Source: Acidobacteriaceae bacterium
GTDB lineage: Bacteria; Acidobacteriota; Terriglobia; Terriglobales; Acidobacteriaceae
Direction of reading: 5' to 3'
Length of the DNA: 64,000 nucleotides
Assembly (NCBI GenBank): GCA_025462885.1
Contig: JAOAPN010000002.1
Location: forward strand, 124,001 to 188,000
The translations under genes were made by a program, and so were the position numbers. Shown one piece after another: positions 54,095 to 62,722 of this stretch. Each line of letters starts with the position of its first letter. The stretch's first letter is position 1. Under the pieces are notes generated by a model. It saw only the letters and a list, made by a program, of their open reading frames with translations. It was not told the origin of the DNA and did not search any database.

Positions 54095-55579
54095 ATGAAA
54101 AGATTGAAGTCTATGGCTAATTCGAGTGCAGGAGAGGTGTCAGTGTCCGAGCAAGTAGTGAAGTTTGGGACGGATGGGTGGCGGGGGATTATTGCGGATG
54201 ACTTTACCTACGCCAATGTTCGGGTAGCGGCCGCGGCGATTGCGAACTATGTGCTGGCTGAAGAAGACTGGGCCGCAGGCGTCTGCATCGGGTGGGACAC
54301 GCGCTTCGGATCGCGGTCGTTTGCGGGAGTGGTGGCGAAGGTGCTTTCGGGCGCCGGGATCCCGGTGGTGATTGCGGATCGCGAGACGCCGACGCCGGCA
54401 CTGTCGTTTGAAGTGCGGCGACGGAAGGCTGCGGGTGGCGTGATGATTACTTCCAGCCACAATCCTGCCGAGTGGAACGGCGTGAAGTACAAGGCCACGT
54501 ATGGCGGGTCGGGCAAGCCTTCGATCATGACCGCCATCGAGAGCCACCTGGGGAAGCCACTGGCCGAGGCTGAGCAGCCGGGAGCCGTTACGGAAGAGGA
54601 CTTCCACGCGCAGTACGAGGCGGCGCTGACGGCGTTTGTGGATCTGGAGAAGATCAAGGCGTCCGGGTATAAATTCCTGATCGATACGATGTATGGCTCC
54701 GGGCGTGGTGTGATTGCGGGGATCTTCGGCAAGGCCGGGATTCCGTATGTGGAGATGCGGGGGGAGATCAATCCTTCGTTTCCGGGGATCAATCCGGAGC
54801 CGATTCTGCCGCATATCATCGAGACGCAGAAGCGTGTGGTCGCCGACAAGTGCGACGCCGGACTGATCACGGATGGCGATGCAGACCGCATCGGCGCTGT
54901 CGATGAGCATGGCAACGTGGTGGACGCGCACAAGATCATCTCACTGCTGACCTACTGGCTGCTGGAGCGCAAGAAGTGGCCGGGCGATCTGACGCGGGCG
55001 TTCAACACGACGAAGATGATGGACCGGATCGCCGCGAAGTACGGACGCAAGCTGCATGAGCATGGGATCGGCTTCAAGTACGTGGTGGACCTGATGCTGG
55101 CGAACGACATTCTGATCGGCGGCGAGGAGTCGGGCGGCGTGGGCATCAGCAGGCATCTGCCGGAGCGGGATGGGCTGTTGAACTCGCTGCTGCTGGCGAA
55201 CGTAATGGCCGATGAGGGCAAGACGCTGGGCGAACTGGTGGCGGCGCTGCAGGCGGAGTTTGGTGAGCACCAGTATGGGCGCATCGATATGCACATCGAT
55301 GAGGCGTTGAAGCAGTCGGCGATTACCCGCGCCAGGGCTGGCGTAAGCGATATCGCCGGGATGAAGGTGCTGAAGGTGGAGACGCTGGATGGCATCAAGT
55401 TCTTCCTCGAGAACAAGGATTGTGCCGGCAAGCCGCATGCAGCGGAGACCTGGCTGCTTCTGCGGGCTTCGGGTACGGAGCCGCTGCTGCGGGTGTATTG
55501 CGAGAGCTGTTCGGTCGAGGCTGTGGGGCGGATTCTGAAGGCTGCGGAGACGTTTGTGCTGCAGGGGAGAGTGGATTGA
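54095..55579 (+). CDS. Phosphomannomutase/phosphoglucomutase
   Basis: The 494-residue enzyme moves phosphate between C6 and C1 of hexoses. Four domains are marked by FGTDGWRGI, the phosphoserine loop MITSSHNPAEWNGVKYK, the metal loop TDGDADRIGAVDE, the sugar loop GGEESGGVGISRH and the phosphate-binding RASGTEPLLRVYCES. Together with manC next door it would convert mannose-6-phosphate to GDP-mannose. A second in-frame ATG is at 54113. Confidence 0.92.
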   Translation: MKRLKSMANSSAGEVSVSEQVVKFGTDGWRGIIADDFTYANVRVAAAAIANYVLAEEDWAAGVCIGWDTRFGSRSFAGVVAKVLSGAGIPVVIADRETPTPALSFEVRRRKAAGGVMITSSHNPAEWNGVKYKATYGGSGKPSIMTAIESHLGKPLAEAEQPGAVTEEDFHAQYEAALTAFVDLEKIKASGYKFLIDTMYGSGRGVIAGIFGKAGIPYVEMRGEINPSFPGINPEPILPHIIETQKRVVADKCDAGLITDGDADRIGAVDEHGNVVDAHKIISLLTYWLLERKKWPGDLTRAFNTTKMMDRIAAKYGRKLHEHGIGFKYVVDLMLANDILIGGEESGGVGISRHLPERDGLLNSLLLANVMADEGKTLGELVAALQAEFGEHQYGRIDMHIDEALKQSAITRARAGVSDIAGMKVLKVETLDGIKFFLENKDCAGKPHAAETWLLLRASGTEPLLRVYCESCSVEAVGRILKAAETFVLQGRVD

Positions 55580-56268
55580 GCGAGGCTATTTTGACAGAGC
55601 AGATTTCAGTCCCGGTAACAGTTTCGGCTAAGGGCATTCTGTTTGATATGGATGGAGTGCTGATCAGCTCGATCGGTTCGGTGGTGCGGTGCTGGCGGCG
55701 TTGGGCGGAGATCTACGACGTGCCGAATGCAGAGACCTACACGGTGCCGCATGGCGTCCGCGCAATCGATATCGTGAAGTCGCTGCGTCCGGACATCGAT
55801 CCGGCCGAGGGGCTGAAGGTGATCGAGGATATGGAGTTGCTCGACACGGCGGACCTGGCGGTGTTGCCGGGCGTGAAGGAACTGCTGTTGAGTCTGCCGC
55901 CGGAGCGCTGGGCGATTGTGACGTCGGCGACCTCGCGGCTGCTGCTGGGGCGGCTGGCAGCGGCTGGGCTGCCGATTCCGGAGCGGATCATCAGCGCGGA
56001 CATGGTGGAGCGGGGCAAGCCCGATCCGGAGCCGTATCGGCGGGGTGCGGAGTTGCTGGGCTTTGCTCCACAGGACTGCATCGTCGTGGAGGATGCGCCC
56101 TCTGGCCTAGGGGCCGGGGTCGCGGCGGGATGCAGGGTGCTGGCGGTGCTGGGGACGCATGCTCTGGAAGAGCTGCACGCAGCGAGCTGGGTGGCGGAGT
56201 CGTTGGTGGGATTGAAGGTTGCGGCGAGCGCGGGTGGGTTGGAGTTGCAGTTCTCTTCGCTGCGGTGA
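55576..56268 (+). CDS. HAD-family sugar phosphatase
   Basis: The 230-residue HAD-IA hydrolase has motif I KGILFDMDGVLISS (nucleophile Asp), motif II VTSAT, a motif III Lys (RGKPDPEPY) and motif IV VVEDAPSGLGAG. It likely dephosphorylates a sugar phosphate. The start is a TTG at 55576 overlapping the stop of the mutase gene, with GGGGAGAG just upstream; no ATG suits. It is the third gene of the manC-mutase unit, perhaps adjusting hexose-phosphate levels. Confidence 0.82.
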   Translation: MSEAILTEQISVPVTVSAKGILFDMDGVLISSIGSVVRCWRRWAEIYDVPNAETYTVPHGVRAIDIVKSLRPDIDPAEGLKVIEDMELLDTADLAVLPGVKELLLSLPPERWAIVTSATSRLLLGRLAAAGLPIPERIISADMVERGKPDPEPYRRGAELLGFAPQDCIVVEDAPSGLGAGVAAGCRVLAVLGTHALEELHAASWVAESLVGLKVAASAGGLELQFSSLR

Positions 56269-56297
56269 TGGGTTTGTAATTCGAAAGCGTGGAGCAG

Positions 56298-56319
56298 CCT
56301 TCAGATAATTATCTGAAGG
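56298..56319. promoter_or_regulatory. Perfect 22-bp palindrome upstream of the TIGR03435 gene
   Basis: The half-site CCTTCAGATAA is followed at once by its exact complement, with no loop. It lies 103 bases before the start codon at 56422 and 29 bases after the HAD stop. There is no T-run, so a dimeric repressor operator is more likely than a terminator. Confidence 0.55.
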
Positions 56320-56421
56320 TTGAGCGGTATTGGACTGCGAGACGTCTACCAAGACACTACTTTGTTCTTTTGAATCCGGGCCCGGGTTACGTTTTCGTTC
56401 CAACAAGAGGAGGCGCGAAGG

Positions 56422-57282
56422 ATGACTCGACTCATTGTGCGGCGAGGGCTTCTGCTGCTTGTAGCGGTATGGATGGTTGGTGCTGCGTCCGTGTGGGGAC
56501 AGAATGCAGTTGTGGTCGCGAAGCCGCTGGCGTACGGCGTGGTTTCAATCAAGCCCAACAAGTCGGGCAGCAGCATGATGCGCATGCAGATGATGCCGGA
56601 CCGCTATCTGGCGACGGGTGTTCCGTTGAAGCAACTGCTGTTGTTTGCCTATGATCTCAAGCTGGAAGATCAGATTGCGGGGTTGAGCGGAGCTGTGGCC
56701 GATGGGCGGTTCGATATCGAGGCGAAGATCGACGAGGAAACGGTTGCGGCACTGAAGAAGCTCTCGCAGGACGAGGTCATTGCGCAGCGTCGTGTGATGC
56801 TGCAAGCGGTGCTGGCGGAGCGCTTCAGGCTCAAGCTTCATCAGGAGAAGCGCGAGCTTCCGGTCTATGCGCTGGCGATCGCGAAGGGTGGGCCCAGGCT
56901 GAAGGAGGCCGATCCGAACAATACGTATCCGAACGGGATCAAGGGGCCGGACGGGGTCTCGCATCCGGGTATGGTGATGATGCGGCGAGACGGGCTGACA
57001 GCGCAGGCGGTGCCAATGTCGGACCTGGCGAGGGTTCTAGGAAATCAGGTCCACCGTCTGGTCGTCGATAAGACGGGACTTACAGGGAAGTACGATATCG
57101 CGCTGCAATGGACTTCTGACGAGAACCGCGGCGCGGGGATGGAGGATGCCGGGACTGCGGCGAATTCAGACCCCTCAATCTTTACTGCGTTGCAGGAGGA
57201 ATTGGGGTTGAAGCTGGATTCGAGCAAGGGGATGGTGGATATGGTGGTAGTGGATTCTGTGAGTGTGCCTTCGGAGAATTAG
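56422..57282 (+). CDS. TIGR03435-family secreted protein
   Basis: The 286-residue exported protein belongs to a family found mostly in soil Acidobacteriota as many paralogs. A signal peptide (LIVRRGLLLLVAVWMVGAAS) precedes the repeat-like family blocks: VVSIKPNKSG, PLKQLLLFAYDL, GRFDIEAKID, MLQAVLAERFRLKLHQEKRE, LPVYALAIAKGGPRLKEAD and VDKTGLTGKYDIALQW. Its function is unknown. AGGAGG stands near the ATG. It is a useful taxonomic marker for the window. Confidence 0.9.
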   Translation: MTRLIVRRGLLLLVAVWMVGAASVWGQNAVVVAKPLAYGVVSIKPNKSGSSMMRMQMMPDRYLATGVPLKQLLLFAYDLKLEDQIAGLSGAVADGRFDIEAKIDEETVAALKKLSQDEVIAQRRVMLQAVLAERFRLKLHQEKRELPVYALAIAKGGPRLKEADPNNTYPNGIKGPDGVSHPGMVMMRRDGLTAQAVPMSDLARVLGNQVHRLVVDKTGLTGKYDIALQWTSDENRGAGMEDAGTAANSDPSIFTALQEELGLKLDSSKGMVDMVVVDSVSVPSEN

Positions 57283-57329
57283 GGGCGGATTTCTTGAAAA
57301 TATATAGCTTAGACAGACAGATACCAAGG

Positions 57330-57382
57330 CGCCCTAACGCCGGGCAGGCGCCACTTCGTGGGGTATTGGACGCTTCGCGTAA
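57330..57382 (-). repeat. Second intergenic repeat family, copy 2 (53 bp)
   Basis: This copy is read on the minus strand: TTACGCGAAGCGTCCAATAC to CCCGGCGTTAGGGCG, matching 44031-44083 with about four differences. It fills the convergent gap between the TIGR03435 gene and kdsB. Confidence 0.8.
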
Positions 57383-57430
57383 GAGAATCGACTTCACAGC
57401 GATGGAATCCGCTGCGGCGAATGGGCTGAC

Positions 57431-58198
57431 TTATCGGGAGAGGAGAATCTTCTCGACTCGTTGCAGGTCGGCTTCGGTGTCTACGCCGATGGTGTCGAAT
57501 TCGGTGGGTGCGACGTAGATGCTGAGGCCGTTTTCCAAGAAGCGGAGTTGTTCGAGGCGCTCGGTCTGTTCAAGGGTGCGGTGAGGTAGGGTGGGGAACT
57601 GCTGGAGGGCGTTCTTGCGGTAGGCATAGAGGCCGATGTGTTTCCAGTACTGGGCTGGAGCGGGAGCGATGCGGTCGCCGGTGCTCTGGTCGCGGTCGTA
57701 GGGGATGGTGGCGCGGGAGAAGTAGAGAGCGCGGTGGTCGGCGGCGGTGACGACCTTTACGGCGTTTGGGTTGGGGATGTTCTCCGGGGTGCAGAGGACT
57801 TTGAGGGTGGAGACCGCGACCTCGAAAGGGACGGGGGGATCGGAAAACGGGGCGAGCAGCGCGGTGAGGTGTTCGGGTTTGAGCAGCGGCTCGTCGCCCT
57901 GGATGTTGACGTAGATCGCGGCGTCGTGGAGCTGGGCGACGGCGTGGAGGCGGTCGGTGCCGGAGGGGAGATCGGGCGAGGTCATCTGGAACGGCCAGCC
58001 GTGGTGGGTGCAGAGCTCGGCTACTTCGTCGGAGTCGGTGGCGATGAGGACGCGGTCGAGCTGGGGGCAGGCGCTGGCGGCCTCGAAGACCCAGGCGAGC
58101 ATGGGACGCCCGGCGATGGTGCGGAGGACTTTGCGGGCGAGGCGCGTGGAGGCGAGGCGGGCGGGGATGACGCCGAGGACTTGAGTGGATTCGTTCAT
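57431..58198 (-). CDS. kdsB: 3-deoxy-manno-octulosonate cytidylyltransferase (KdsB)
   Basis: KdsB activates Kdo with CTP to CMP-Kdo for lipopolysaccharide core synthesis. The 255-residue sequence has VIPARLASTRLARKVL, GRPMLAWVFEAA, IATDSDEVAELC, VNIQGDEPLL and WKHIGLYAYRKNALQQF. Its ATG overlaps the stop of the small membrane protein gene upstream (ATGA). It implies a Gram-negative outer membrane with Kdo. Confidence 0.95.
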   Translation of the reverse strand: MNESTQVLGVIPARLASTRLARKVLRTIAGRPMLAWVFEAASACPQLDRVLIATDSDEVAELCTHHGWPFQMTSPDLPSGTDRLHAVAQLHDAAIYVNIQGDEPLLKPEHLTALLAPFSDPPVPFEVAVSTLKVLCTPENIPNPNAVKVVTAADHRALYFSRATIPYDRDQSTGDRIAPAPAQYWKHIGLYAYRKNALQQFPTLPHRTLEQTERLEQLRFLENGLSIYVAPTEFDTIGVDTEADLQRVEKILLSR

Positions 58199-58455
58199 AG
58201 AGTCGTGTCGGTGGAGTTGTTGCGGTTCTGAAGGATGTACTGGACTGCGAAGATGAGGGTGCAGACGAGGGCGGCTGCAAGGGCGGTTTCGAGGGCGGCG
58301 AGGATGGGGATGCTCAAGTTCATGAGACGGAAGAGCTTGTCGTCCTGCCCGGATTGCTGGGGCGGCGCTTGCGCGAAGCGGATGACGAAGGTGATCAGAA
58401 AGGTGAAGAGGGCCACCAGGGTGACTGTCAGAACCTTGCGGGCGAGGGGTTTCAT
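58195..58455 (-). CDS. Small two-helix membrane protein, coupled to kdsB
   Basis: The 86-residue product starting MKPLARKVLTVTLVALF has two hydrophobic segments (LTVTLVALFTFLITFVI and ILAALETALAAALVCTLIF). Its stop overlaps the kdsB start, so the two are translated together. Upstream starts at 58476 and 58602 are possible. No family recognised. Confidence 0.6.
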   Translation of the reverse strand: MKPLARKVLTVTLVALFTFLITFVIRFAQAPPQQSGQDDKLFRLMNLSIPILAALETALAAALVCTLIFAVQYILQNRNNSTDTTL

Positions 58456-58615
58456 CTCAGCCCTAGAGTATTTCATCTCAGCTTGGAGTGCCGGAGGTTT
58501 GAGCTGATGGTTTAATCCTGCGGTTTGACCTGCGTTGCTGAGATTCGTATCATCAGGTCTGGCGGCACATGCGCAGCGATTCTGCGCGATGGTTGCGGCC
58601 ACCCCCTCACACCCT

Positions 58616-58692
58616 GGCGGTGTAGCTCAGATGGTTAGAGCGACGGACTCATAACCCGTAGGTCGGCAGTTCGATTCTGCCCACCGCCACCA
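58616..58692 (+). tRNA. tRNA-Met (anticodon CAT)
   Basis: This is a 77-base cloverleaf with encoded CCA. Acceptor stem GGCGGTG/CACCGCC, D-arm TAGCTCAGATGGTTAGAGC, anticodon loop CTCATAA, T-arm GGCAGTTCGATTCTGCC. The G1-C72 pair makes it an elongator rather than an initiator. The last pair of the anticodon stem is A-C (ACGGA/CCCGT), a mismatch. A tRNA-Ile with modified CAT cannot be fully excluded. Confidence 0.93.
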
Positions 58693-58955
58693 AATAAATC
58701 AGCAACATACGATGGAATTCCAGTCTCGGGCTCCAAGTATGGTTGCGCTGGAGTTGCGGCCGGGCTTCTCGGAACTCCTATTGTTTTGAAGAGATCATCA
58801 AATAGAAAACTGGGCGTCACCGCGTACGATGTTTTCAAGAAATTGAAGAATCAATGCTGGAGGGGACCTGCAATTTACTCAGATTACTCAGACTAACTAA
58901 CCACCTCTTCGTGTTATCTATGGGGCAGTCTTGTGTGGACGGAGACGGCCCAGAC

Positions 58956-59111
58956 TTATGGGATTAGGCCCGGTGGGGGCGCCTCTACGCAACCTGTCAG
59001 GACATACTGAGCGAGCCAGATTACGGTGCCAGCGATAAGCGAAAGAATAAGAGCGAACAGCACCAAGAGCAGGATTCGCTCGGCGAACGTGGCCAAGTCT
59101 ATAACTTTCAT
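58956..59111 (-). CDS. Possible 51-residue single-pass membrane peptide
   Basis: From ATG 59111 the frame encodes MKVIDLATFAERILLLVLF followed by ALILSLIAGTVIWLAQYVL, one long membrane segment, then a short Pro-rich end. The ribosome site is poor: AGAGG lies 13 bases upstream. It is the only candidate in the ~600 bases between the tRNA and the thioredoxin-like gene; elsewhere in that stretch I see nothing. Confidence 0.35.
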   Translation of the reverse strand: MKVIDLATFAERILLLVLFALILSLIAGTVIWLAQYVLTGCVEAPPPGLIP

Positions 59112-59289
59112 TATTATTCGGGAGCCTCTTTTTTGGGTCAGCGTTGCAGGCATGGTTCAACTCAAGGCGGAAATTATGAACCTGGGGCGCATCAGGACGG
59201 ATGAGAGCTCTGATCGTCCATCAGAGCGGAGAGACGCTCGCTTGCAGCTTTCATACAAGCGTCCCTCGTCAGACCTTCGAGCTGCATGA

Positions 59290-60681
59290 TTATTCGCCGT
59301 GCTTCGCCGAAGAAACCGAGACTTCTGCGGTCTTGTTCGATGAGTTTTCGGCGAGAAGCTGCTCGATTTTGGCGGTGAACTCCTGCTGCAGTTGGCTGTT
59401 GAACTCACCGCTGGCTTGCGATGCAAATCCGGAGTGGATTCCCTTCACGAGTCCATCCCGACCGACAAAGATAGTAGCCGGCCAGGTGTTCAGATTGACC
59501 GCTTGTGGAACCTTCTCCCACATCTCGGAAGGAGCTCCCGCGATCAAGTAGGTATACCTGACGCCATATTCCTGAATGAAGGCGCGCTCCCGGGTGAGTT
59601 TCCCCTGCTCCTCCGGTTCTTCGAAATCGAGTGCAACAATGGCCAGGCCTTTGTCGCGATATTTTTTGTCAAGCTCAACAAGGAATCGCGCTTCATCGTG
59701 GCAGTTGGGGCACCATGTACCGGTTACTACTGCGAGCACCACCTTACCCTTAAATCGCGGGTCGTCGTTTGAGACAAGCTTGCCATTCGAATCAGGAAAT
59801 CGAAACGCAAACTTTTCATTCGCATCGCGAACTGTCGTGTGAGTGTTGAAGTTATCGGGTTCGGCGAATCCTTTTGCCCGGGCGACCTCCGGGCGATACG
59901 CAATAAGCTTGTCGCTGGCGACGCTTTCGGTTGGAGCTGAGCCATACTGCTTACCGCTCGCATCGGCGGTCTTTGTCTCAGGGCTATCCCCATCGATAGC
60001 TTTCTTGAGAGCCTCGTTATGTTGGATTACTTCCAACGTCCCATTTTCTTTTGCGGAAACTTCAATCGCGCCGGGACGTGACCCATCGAAGTGGCTCAGG
60101 ATCCACTTGCCATCTTTGTAAGTCCCACTGTAAGCTCCCGTATCGCCATCGATGCGAAGAATAGATACTTCTGCATCTGCTCCGTTCTGGCGGGCGATGA
60201 GACGGAAGGCTCTCTCTCCCTTAGGGCTTGGAGCTTCAAGTGGTAGTTCCCACAGCCCTGCAATTACGGGCACATTCTCAGTTTGTGTGGACGAGTCCAC
60301 ATGACGTTTCGCTTCCAGTCCATACTCGAGATGAAACCCAGGCCCCTGCAATGTCACATCGCCGACGAGGACTCCATTTTTGAGAGTCGCGGTAATCGTA
60401 GTGAGATAGTGCTCGGCTTTTAGAACAAGCTTCCCGTGCTGGTAGGAGGCGCTTGTGGTTCCGTCGTACGGTTTGAAGCCATCGTAGAAGGTGCCTTTGA
60501 GGGTAGGGCCCGACCCGGAGATATCGAGCCGGAAGGGAACTGCTGGTCCATTGTTTACGAGGCTGGCATCCCAGCGTCCATCGAGCGCGAGGGCGTCATT
60601 GCCGGATTGAGCTAAAGCTGCCGACGTGCCAAGGCTTGCAAGAAGGAAGGTGATATTTACACTATGCGAAGCTATTCTCAT
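59290..60681 (-). CDS. TlpA-like thioredoxin-fold protein with unknown N-terminal domain
   Basis: The 463-residue exported protein has a signal peptide, a ~260-residue beta-rich N-terminal region (ALDGRWDASLVNNGPAVPF, GVLVGDVTLQGPG, GLWELPLEAPSPKGERAFRL) and a C-terminal AhpC/TSA-Redoxin domain with the redox motif TWCPNCHDEA, cis-Pro in NTWPATIFVG. Such proteins reduce disulfides or haem-ligating cysteines in the periplasm. It might serve the nearby c-type cytochrome; this is inference from position. Confidence 0.82.
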   Translation of the reverse strand: MRIASHSVNITFLLASLGTSAALAQSGNDALALDGRWDASLVNNGPAVPFRLDISGSGPTLKGTFYDGFKPYDGTTSASYQHGKLVLKAEHYLTTITATLKNGVLVGDVTLQGPGFHLEYGLEAKRHVDSSTQTENVPVIAGLWELPLEAPSPKGERAFRLIARQNGADAEVSILRIDGDTGAYSGTYKDGKWILSHFDGSRPGAIEVSAKENGTLEVIQHNEALKKAIDGDSPETKTADASGKQYGSAPTESVASDKLIAYRPEVARAKGFAEPDNFNTHTTVRDANEKFAFRFPDSNGKLVSNDDPRFKGKVVLAVVTGTWCPNCHDEARFLVELDKKYRDKGLAIVALDFEEPEEQGKLTRERAFIQEYGVRYTYLIAGAPSEMWEKVPQAVNLNTWPATIFVGRDGLVKGIHSGFASQASGEFNSQLQQEFTAKIEQLLAENSSNKTAEVSVSSAKHGE

Positions 60682-61294
60682 TTTGTTCTACCTTTCTGGT
60701 TGATAACTGTGAATTGCTAACAGCGAGGAAGTTTCGGTCCGTCCTTGCTGGTACTAAGGCAGCCAACTAAGGACGCGAATGGATTGGTTGATCGCCTCAA
60801 TGCCGAAGCCGCTAAGTCCAGGGATCTAACGCTTAGGAATGGCAGATTTATTGCCCGCATGGACCTACATGGCATCCCCAACGAGGAAATCAATTCCCAG
60901 TCCTGGCGATGCTAAAAATCAGGTGATTGGATTTGCGCGGGCTTAAAATAAAAATCCGCTTCAGCAGGACTGCCGAAGCGGGTGTGTCAACGATACCATC
61001 GACCGTTTGCAGTCTGGTACTCGTTAGATAAACACAGCGATCCCGTTCGTCGGCAGAGAAATGCGCGGCGAACAACAATATCTACTGTGAATAATCTGCA
61101 TAGCGTTCAAGCTATCTACAAAATAGTTATGTGTCAATGAGTAAGTCAGATCTTCTGTCCGATGTTGGATTAAATATTAACTATCACAGTAGGTCGCGCG
61201 ACGACTGAGCGATTCGTCTTCTTTGTGTAGGTCACTCATCAAAGAAAGCTGATGAGCTAATTCCGAGGAAGAGCATTGAATAGTAGATGGCAGG
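60682..61294. other. 613-bp region without a convincing gene
   Basis: It carries the promoter side of the TlpA-like gene and the downstream side of the cytochrome gene. A terminator hairpin is at 60945-60981. A plus-strand frame of ~60 codons (60720-60910) is open but has no start with a ribosome site, and no similarity I recognise. The part from 61080 to 61200 is AT-rich compared with its surroundings. Confidence 0.45.
60945..60981 (-). terminator. Minus-strand terminator
   Basis: On the minus strand CCGCTTC, G, GCA, loop GTCC, TGC, T, GAAGCGG, then ATTTTTATTTT. The stem has one mismatch and a good T-tract. The nearest gene feeding it is the cytochrome at 61295, 314 bases upstream, so a long 3' end or a short unannotated transcript is implied. 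Confidence 0.7.
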
Positions 61295-61915
61295 TTAGGG
61301 ACGATAGGCCCTAGTTGCAAACTCCTCGGGGGACGGCAGGCGCAGAGGCGGTGTTCGTGGATACCAATAGGCAGCGTGGCAGCTCTCGCAGGCGGCATCG
61401 AGGGCTGCGCCTGCGTCGAGCAAGCCGGAAACATTGTGGCTGCGAGCGGCCGTCAGGGCTTGGACCGAGGCGTCCTCCAACCGGATGGCGGCGGCGCGGA
61501 AGCGGGCTGGGTCGGCATCGATATCGGCGCGGATCTGGATCGCGGTGCGGATACCGGGAGTGTTTGCGTCGGCCAGGCGGCTATGGGCGTTGGCGCCTAC
61601 TGGCAGACCCGGCGTTTGCAGGCGCTTCGCTCCGTCCACCAGCAACTGCGCATAACCAGCGACCTTTAGCCATTGAGCGGCAGTACGCGGTGCGTGCAAA
61701 TGGCTTCCATGGACTGTTTCCTCTGTTCCCACAGAGGCCCACAGAGCATCAGCCGCAGGATCAATCAGCTGGTCCATCGCCTCTTGCACGTTGGATGGAG
61801 CGCTGCCATGGCCCGAAGTTCGAGCCACTTGCAAGCCGGCCCCCAGTGCCAGCGCCGTGCCGGAAAGGAAAAGACCGAGGTAGACGTAACGAAACGCTGG
61901 CGGCACACGTGTCAT
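61295..61915 (-). CDS. Membrane-anchored c-type cytochrome-like protein
   Basis: The 206-residue product has an N-terminal membrane segment (VYLGLFLSGTALALGAGL), a helical domain and a single haem-binding motif C176-x2-C179-H180 (CESCHAAYWYP) close to the C-terminus, as in cytochromes c'-like four-helix proteins. GGAG lies 7 bases before ATG 61915. It ends transcription from the AsnC gene side (78 bases downstream of that stop), so the two may be cotranscribed. Confidence 0.75.
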   Translation of the reverse strand: MTRVPPAFRYVYLGLFLSGTALALGAGLQVARTSGHGSAPSNVQEAMDQLIDPAADALWASVGTEETVHGSHLHAPRTAAQWLKVAGYAQLLVDGAKRLQTPGLPVGANAHSRLADANTPGIRTAIQIRADIDADPARFRAAAIRLEDASVQALTAARSHNVSGLLDAGAALDAACESCHAAYWYPRTPPLRLPSPEEFATRAYRP

Positions 61916-61993
61916 AACTTTGCTCCTTCCGTCCCGAGCAGGACGGATATTTATACCTGGACGCACCGCTGGACTTTGTCGGCAAGCCATGGT

Positions 61994-62488
61994 CTATGAA
62001 GGTCTGCTTTTACGCGACTTGCTGTGATGAGGCTCAGGCAGAATGGTATTCCAGGACACGGGAGACGCGAGAATCATCGAAGTATTCGTCGCAACGTAGG
62101 GAACCATCGCGTCGATCACATTCTCCATGTGTCCTACATCGCGTACAGCCACCTGCACCATGAAGGACTCCGCACCCGTGACGCGATGGCATTCCAGGAC
62201 CTCTGGCAGCGTCTTGATCAGCGCGGAAAAGTGTGACAGCTTGTCTCCTGCGATGGTGACTTTAACGAAGGCGCGGACAGGGAGTCCAACTTTTGCGGGG
62301 TCGACCATGGCGCGGTACCCGAGGATGATGTGGTTTTCCTCCAGACGCTTGACGCGCTCAATGACGGCTGGCGTTGAAAGTCCTACCCGGCGGCCCAACT
62401 CTGCAAAGGCAATGCGTGCATTGGCTTGTAGTTCAGCCAGGATTTCGCAGTCGATGCTGTCGATGGTGGGTTCAGATGAGTCGATCAT
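61994..62488 (-). CDS. Lrp/AsnC-family transcriptional regulator
   Basis: The 164-residue regulator has the N-terminal winged helix (IDCEILAELQANARIAFAEL, GRRVGLSTPAVIERVKRLEE) and the C-terminal RAM ligand domain (GYRAMVDPAKVGLPVRAFVK, HRVTGAESFMVQVAVRDVGH). Members sense amino acids and bind DNA as octamers. It is divergent from the encapsulin gene, so control of the encapsulin operon is likely; cysteine-sensing AsnC members (DecR/CyuR type) make cysteine a reasonable candidate ligand, by inference. Confidence 0.88.
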   Translation of the reverse strand: MIDSSEPTIDSIDCEILAELQANARIAFAELGRRVGLSTPAVIERVKRLEENHIILGYRAMVDPAKVGLPVRAFVKVTIAGDKLSHFSALIKTLPEVLECHRVTGAESFMVQVAVRDVGHMENVIDAMVPYVATNTSMILASPVSWNTILPEPHHSKSRKSRPS

Positions 62489-62722
62489 AAATCTCTCCGC
62501 TCCGATAAGCCGGATTTTTCGGCTTCTTCATATTATTAGGCCAAGAGGTTGCATCGCAGTTTTTTGTATCGAATTTTGCCGAAAATACAATACATCCGTC
62601 ATTCACTACGAGTAGGAGGCCGACTATGATCTAAGTTGATTGAGGGCGTTACTGATGACGCTGACGCAGTCGGCGGCAGTATGAATCAACATCTTACGTA
62701 GAACGAACAAGGAGCAACTCCC
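62489..62722. promoter_or_regulatory. Divergent regulatory region between AsnC regulator and encapsulin
   Basis: AAGCCG, 7 bases, CGGCTT forms an inverted repeat at 62507-62525. TTGTAT and ATACAA form another, 15 bases apart, at 62564-62590. Both contain GCCGAAAA or its complement, which may be the regulator's half-site. AAGGAG lies 10 bases before the GTG start of the encapsulin gene. No sigma-70 boxes are clear. Confidence 0.5.

Noticed and set aside
58635..58838. 67-codon minus-strand frame across the tRNA
   Set aside because: It is the complement of the tRNA gene; its GGGGQNRTADL-like peptide is a well-known false translation of tRNA regions.
60720..60910. ~60-codon plus-strand open frame
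   Set aside because: No start codon with a ribosome site, no recognisable similarity, and it is short enough to arise by chance.
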